Assembly (NCBI GenBank): GCA_002483765.1
Contig: DLIO01000075.1
Location: forward strand, 1 to 10,464
Source: Lentisphaeria bacterium UBA7640
Lineage (GTDB): Bacteria > Verrucomicrobiota > Lentisphaeria > Victivallales > Victivallaceae
Direction: 5' to 3'
DNA: 10,464 nt
This document shows positions 7,169-10,464 of the stretch, piece after piece. The translations under genes and the position numbers were made by a program. Under the pieces are notes generated by a model that was given only the letters and a program-made list of their open reading frames with translations, was not told the DNA's origin and did no database searches. Within the stretch, counting starts at the first letter, position 1; every line of letters begins with the position of its first letter.

Positions 7169-7674
7169 TATTGCATAATCTCAAAGACGTCGTCAATAGG
7201 CTTACGGACTAACGGACCCGCTTTTACCGCTGGATAACCCAATGGCGAAATAGCGATTACATTCCATGGAGCGGTTACTTTAAGAGCCTCATTCATTGCT
7301 GTAACATCATAAGCGCAGACCCAGCAAGTACCTAAACCTTCTGCAGTCGCGGCTAACATTAAATGTTCCATCGCAATAGCCGCATCAACATCAATAATCG
7401 GCTGTCCGTCGAGCCGTTTCCAGCAAATCTCACTATTGCCAAAAACTACCGCAATCGCTGGCGCCTGCGCCAGCCATTTAGGAGTATAAACTTTACAGAT
7501 TCTTTCTTTAAATTCATGATTTTTAACAATTAAAAACTTCCATGGTTGAATATTACAGGCTGAAGGGGCCAGATTTACCGCTTCACCGATACGCTGAAGT
7601 ACGGACTCCGGTATCGGTGTACTTTGGTAACCGCGAATACTGCGACGGGCTTTTATAACATCATAAAATTTCAT
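7168..7674 (-). CDS. nitroreductase-family FMN oxidoreductase
   Basis: This 168-residue protein matches the FMN-dependent nitroreductase fold, which uses NAD(P)H to reduce nitro groups, quinones, enones or pathway-specific substrates and usually works as a cytoplasmic dimer. Visible signatures are the N-terminal FMN-binding RRSIRGY (10-16), APSACNIQPWKF (36-47), the helix AAIAMEHLMLAATAEGLGTCW (98-118) and ISPLGYP (142-148). It is shorter than classic NfsB-type enzymes (about 215) but normal for the compact subfamily. Cys117 and Cys120 form a C-x2-C next to the GLGTCW motif. ATG 7674 is supported by GAGAGG just upstream. It is the first gene of a minus-strand unit and overlaps the next gene by one base. 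The physiological substrate cannot be read from sequence. Confidence 0.92.
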   Translation of the reverse strand: MKFYDVIKARRSIRGYQSTPIPESVLQRIGEAVNLAPSACNIQPWKFLIVKNHEFKERICKVYTPKWLAQAPAIAVVFGNSEICWKRLDGQPIIDVDAAIAMEHLMLAATAEGLGTCWVCAYDVTAMNEALKVTAPWNVIAISPLGYPAVKAGPLVRKPIDDVFEIMQ

Positions 7675-7710
7675 TTCTAACCTCTCAATTTAGTTGTTGA
7701 CTTAGCCTGA

Positions 7711-7738
7711 AATATAATTGGCGAACCCAAAAATGCAA
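7711..7738 (-). promoter_or_regulatory. candidate promoter of the nitroreductase unit
   Basis: On the minus strand TTGCAT (7738-7733), a 16-bp spacer and TATATT (7716-7711) resemble a sigma70 promoter. The -10 matches consensus at 5 of 6 positions, but the -35 at only 3 of 6. Transcription would start near 7704, giving a leader of about 30 bases that carries the GAGAGG ribosome binding site. Support is sequence resemblance only. Confidence 0.35.
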
Positions 7739-7968
7739 TTTCCAGCCTCCAGTATTTATAAATCAACTTCATTTTCCTAAATCTATATGCGCACATCATG
7801 GATTAAACATCAAAGCCCCATGGTTAGTCAACCCTACGACGATATAAAACGCCCTAACTATGGTCTGCAATTAGAGCTCGCGCACAATGTTTTCGAAATT
7901 TCACAATCACATATGAGAGCAATGCCACGCACTTAAAACACCGAAAAATTCATACGAGCGATGCCTAA

Positions 7969-8232
7969 TTAATTAAAAAACTCCATAATAACCGCAACAA
8001 TTTTTTTAATGTCGTTGACTTCAAGTTCAAAATAACATGGCGGCCGTAACAAGCAATCGGCATTTTTGTTAGTTACTGGTATTTGAAATCCGCACTCTGC
8101 AAGATACTTTAATTGAGTATTTTTTGTCCGATCGATTAAGCAGAAGTAATTCGAACCCGGGAGTTGGCGTAAACTCCTCCCGAAAATTTTAATGGGAATG
8201 TAAAATGTTTCGTGATAGGATAATAGACAGTG
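7969..8232 (-). pseudogene. possible 3' remnant of a decayed gene (unidentified)
   Basis: Reading the minus strand from 8232 to a TAA at 7971-7969 gives 87 uninterrupted codons. The peptide looks protein-like, ending with LLRPPCYFELEVNDIKKIV and then AVIMEFFN. An in-frame TAG (8235-8233) precedes it, and there is no ATG or GTG before codon 83, so it cannot be translated normally and its start overlaps the divergent glycosyltransferase gene. The arrangement, arginine and prolines followed by an acidic/amphipathic final helix, is reminiscent of C-terminal small domains of fold-type I PLP enzymes, but this is only an impression. A chance open frame in AT-rich DNA is a real alternative. Confidence 0.35.
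8158..8182 (+). promoter_or_regulatory. leader hairpin upstream of the GT-C gene
   Basis: GGAGTT (8160-8165) can pair with AACTCC (8172-8177) around a 6-base loop; alternatively CGGGAG (8158-8163) pairs with CTCCCG (8177-8182). The two pairings are mutually exclusive. The structure ends about 12 bases before the ribosome binding site (GGGA at 8194-8197). No T-tract follows at once, so it is not a standard terminator. A role in translation control or as a residual transcription boundary is conjecture. Confidence 0.3.
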
Positions 8233-10223
8233 CTAAAATCAAGAAAATGAGCGCTCTTTTTTGGCATTGGCATCTAGATGAAATTTTAGTTTTCTTGCTC
8301 TGTTCGTTGCTGGCCGGATATTTTTTTATCAACAGAGGACCTGAATGTCGAATTTTTTTACACGCTCCCAATGGTGTGTATTTAACATTAGGCGGAAATG
8401 AGCCGGGAAATTCTCAAAGTCGATATATTGAGGGGAATAAGATTACCGTCAACTTCCGATTGAGATATACAGAACCTTTGGACCAGCTATGGATAAAATT
8501 TAAACAGCAGGCGACAAAGAATCCAGCAACATTAGTCGCAATCGTCTTTTCAAACGACAAAAAAACTGTGCTTTTTAGAAATACAAATTTTATTTCCGAG
8601 AATGGCAAAACCTCTTTCCCTTCGACATTTTTGAATACCCAAGATGGATTGCAATGCCAAGGTAAAATCGGGAGTTTTTCCCCATTCACGATGGCACTCG
8701 TAAAGCCGTCTCATGGGCCTTACCAATCGCTGACAGGAATGGCGATGCCATTTGATAACTGGGTGTTGCTTTTAATCTTTACCATGCTGGAAGCGGTGGC
8801 TTTCATATTGGCGATAAATTATCGACGAATATTGAAAAACTTGAAAAAACCATTACGGCTTCGCCACGTAGGTTTCAAAATAACGGTAGTGGTTATAACG
8901 CTACTCTCTATCTTGATTTTTAGCTTCTTTTTCAAACAAAACCATGGGAAATTATACTTCGATGAAGTCGATTATTTATGTTTGGCTACTTCGTTTAACC
9001 ATAACTCTCCCGACATAGGCCATTTCCCTGAATTGTTTAACTTCCGAACTTATGGATATCCTTTATTTTTAGCAGTTAATATTGCGATTGCGGAGAGATT
9101 TTTTGTTGCAGATTTTCCTTTGCACGTTCGAACTTCAATTCTGGTAGTAATGGTATCGTATTTACTATTTTTAGCGGCGAGTTATGTTTTGCTGGCTTTG
9201 CTGTTGCGATTACCATTATCATGGGGCTACGCGGTTGCAGCTTGGGCTGGAATCATATTAAACCCCTGGGTCATTCAAGCCTCAACATTGATGTTATCAG
9301 ATTTACTGGCGGCAATTCTTGTAATGTTGGGGTTTTCATGGTTGATTTTATTACGTGATCGTTCTTGTGCGCATGTTTGCTGGCAGATTGTCTTTTTGGC
9401 ACTTGCAGTGATGATTCGTCCAGTCATGCTAATTTTTGTGCCAATTTTCGCCATTGTGTACGGCTGTATTTGTCTTCGAGAGAAATGCTCTTGGCAACAG
9501 TTCATTCGACCAATTTTACCAGGATGCGCACTGCTATTACTGATTTTCATGCCCCAGATGTGCATTAATTCTGTTCTCTGTCCAGAAGTAAAATTTCCAA
9601 TTGTTCTCGAACTCGGCAAAGATCACTGGGATGCGTCGCCTAAATATTTAAAATACTCAACTGACCCAATAAACAAGCGACGTGGTTCTCATATCGCGTA
9701 TTTTGAAAATCCAGTATATGCTGCCGGCAACTATCGTTCACGTAAAGAATTTCTGTTACAACAGCCAATCCAATTCGTCATTTGGTCGTTTGCTCATTTG
9801 CCATCTGTAATCGATCAGGGCGAGTTAAACTCTTTTGATACATATATCCGCCCTCGACCAGCATGGTTAGTTCGCGGAACGCTGTTCATATATTATCTTT
9901 ACTGGCTTGCTGCGTTTATAGCACCGGTATTTTGGATATTTAGGCGTAAATCGCGTGAAGAAATATTTACTGGAATAATGTTTTTATTGCCATTGATTGG
10001 ATACACTGGAGTAATAATGAATACCCAAATTGAGTCTAGATTTGTTTACCCCATGCTTTTTTTATTACCATCATTGGTCGCCATGGGATTGAGGCATACT
10101 GGGAATTTTCTTTGTTCGGGAAAAACAATACCGAGAATATTGCTTATGTTGGTGCTAATCGGGGTATGGAGTTGCGGATGGTTTTTCTTTCATTCTTGGC
10201 TTGATGGTTTAGTGCTTAAATAA
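8205..10223 (+). CDS. polytopic membrane glycosyltransferase, GT-C fold (GT39/ArnT-like), with extra N-terminal module
   Basis: This 672-residue integral membrane protein probably transfers a sugar from a polyprenyl-phosphate donor on the outer face of the inner membrane. The GT-C core begins with a membrane segment (about 223-244) followed at once by YFDEVDY, whose Asp253-Glu254 pair is the usual catalytic acidic motif of the first external loop. Then come RTYGYPLFLA (281-290), further membrane segments to about 450 and around 556-577, 586-605, 612-628 and 643-663, and ESRFVYP (610-616), a common late motif of this superfamily. Ahead of the core is an added module: TM about 26-43, a roughly 140-residue external domain (45-183), and TM about 184-205. 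ATG 8205 has GGGA 7 bases upstream; Met15 is a weaker alternative. The acceptor is unknown. The GT2 gene follows after 34 bp. Confidence 0.85.
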   Translation: MFRDRIIDSAKIKKMSALFWHWHLDEILVFLLCSLLAGYFFINRGPECRIFLHAPNGVYLTLGGNEPGNSQSRYIEGNKITVNFRLRYTEPLDQLWIKFKQQATKNPATLVAIVFSNDKKTVLFRNTNFISENGKTSFPSTFLNTQDGLQCQGKIGSFSPFTMALVKPSHGPYQSLTGMAMPFDNWVLLLIFTMLEAVAFILAINYRRILKNLKKPLRLRHVGFKITVVVITLLSILIFSFFFKQNHGKLYFDEVDYLCLATSFNHNSPDIGHFPELFNFRTYGYPLFLAVNIAIAERFFVADFPLHVRTSILVVMVSYLLFLAASYVLLALLLRLPLSWGYAVAAWAGIILNPWVIQASTLMLSDLLAAILVMLGFSWLILLRDRSCAHVCWQIVFLALAVMIRPVMLIFVPIFAIVYGCICLREKCSWQQFIRPILPGCALLLLIFMPQMCINSVLCPEVKFPIVLELGKDHWDASPKYLKYSTDPINKRRGSHIAYFENPVYAAGNYRSRKEFLLQQPIQFVIWSFAHLPSVIDQGELNSFDTYIRPRPAWLVRGTLFIYYLYWLAAFIAPVFWIFRRKSREEIFTGIMFLLPLIGYTGVIMNTQIESRFVYPMLFLLPSLVAMGLRHTGNFLCSGKTIPRILLMLVLIGVWSCGWFFFHSWLDGLVLK

Positions 10224-10257
10224 TTTAAAATACAACAACGATGAAACGGAGAACAAT

Positions 10258-10464
10258 ATGCAAGTCATGCCTCAGGAGAATAAATCAGAACGAAAACTAT
10301 CGCTGATTTTGTTATCGTATTATAGCGGAACGCGGATTCGGGCGTGTTATGAAACTATTCAACGGTTATTGAATGCAGCGAATATTTCGTTTGAATTTAT
10401 CATTATGGATGATGGTTCGAAAGACGATTCTTATGAACTAGCCCAACTTCCGCGGGCAGAAAAA
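10258..10464 (+). CDS. GT2-family glycosyltransferase, N-terminal part (cut by window edge)
   Basis: The first 69 codons are present and the frame is open to the window end. After a short polar lead, LSLILLSYYSG forms the first Rossmann-like strand of a GT-A fold, and EFIIMDDGSKDDS carries the DDGS nucleotide-sugar-binding motif typical of GT2 enzymes. ATG 10258 is preceded by CGGAG with a 6-base gap. Being 34 bp behind a GT-C transferase suggests co-transcription and a polyprenyl-phosphate sugar synthase role (as in ArnC/ArnT or GtrB-type pairs). A plain polysaccharide GT2 is also possible because the C-terminal half, which would show membrane segments, is missing. Confidence 0.85.
   Translation, partial: MQVMPQENKSERKLSLILLSYYSGTRIRACYETIQRLLNAANISFEFIIMDDGSKDDSYELAQLPRAEK

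Larger units (their letters stand above)
7675..8204. other. divergent intergenic region (530 bp)
   Basis: This gap separates the minus-strand nitroreductase unit from the plus-strand glycosyltransferase genes. It holds a candidate nitroreductase promoter near its left end, a probable gene remnant on the minus strand (7969-8232), a hairpin just ahead of the glycosyltransferase start, and a weak TTGAAA-N16-TACTTT pair (8083-8110) that could be the plus-strand promoter. A 49-codon open frame at 7787-7936 lacks a ribosome binding site and is not called. Two imperfect 15-17 base direct repeats (CATATGAGAGCAATGCC at 7910-7926 and CATACGAGCGATGCC at 7951-7965) are also visible. No RNA gene is recognised. 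Confidence 0.6.

Noticed and set aside
7863..7890. Possible third copy of the GC-rich repeat (AGCTCGCGCACAATG)
   Set aside because: Only about 7 consecutive bases (CTCGCGC) match copies 1 and 2, and the flanking TGTAACT and GAATTA blocks are absent.
7787..7936. 49-codon plus-strand open frame starting ATG CGC ACA and ending TAA
   Set aside because: It has no ribosome binding site, a stop two codons upstream, no recognisable motif and no promoter. In AT-rich intergenic DNA a frame this short is expected by chance; conservation in relatives would be needed to revive it.
9275..9619. 114-codon minus-strand open frame opposite the glycosyltransferase gene
   Set aside because: It is antisense to membrane segments of the GT-C protein, with no domain signature and no plausible ribosome binding context.

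Overview
The window looks like chromosomal DNA of a moderately AT-rich Gram-negative bacterium. An RND-type efflux pump with a periplasmic adaptor implies an outer membrane, and the genes have ordinary Shine-Dalgarno sites and consensus-like promoters. The sequence does not fix a phylum: proteobacterial and PVC/Lentisphaerae-like origins both remain possible, and there is no rRNA or tRNA in the window. I see no CRISPR array, transposase, integrase or phage gene.

Layout. (1) Bases 268-4496 (minus strand) hold a two-gene efflux operon. The RND pump is read first and the membrane-fusion adaptor second, joined by an ATGA overlap. Its upstream region has a good promoter (TGGAAA-N16-TATAAT) with nearby palindromes that could be operators. 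The operon is bracketed by two related copies of a GC-rich repeat in the same orientation (170-217 and 4661-4693); the first contains a nearly perfect 33-bp palindrome. (2) Bases 4793-7674 (minus strand) hold a nitroreductase-family flavoprotein, then a 350-residue Cys/Trp-rich protein I cannot assign (stop and start overlap as TAATG), then after 111 bp a thioester-reductase/fatty-acyl-reductase-like SDR with a tandemly duplicated C-x4-C insertion. A clear intrinsic terminator (4751-4770) closes the unit. (3) Bases 7675-8204 are a 530-bp divergent intergenic region. It includes an N-terminally broken open frame on the minus strand (7969-8232) that reads like the tail of a decayed gene. (4) Bases 8205-10464 (plus strand) hold a polytopic GT-C (GT39/ArnT-like) glycosyltransferase with an extra N-terminal extracytoplasmic domain, followed by the start of a GT2 glycosyltransferase cut by the window edge. 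Such a pair commonly works as polyprenyl-phosphate-sugar synthase plus membrane sugar transferase.

The most unusual part is the nitroreductase / unknown protein / SDR unit. The unknown protein and the SDR both carry C-x4-C motifs, and the SDR's pair arose by an internal 22-residue duplication. A shared metal site or shared redox chemistry is inference only. The repeat bracketing of the efflux operon is the second item worth a close look.
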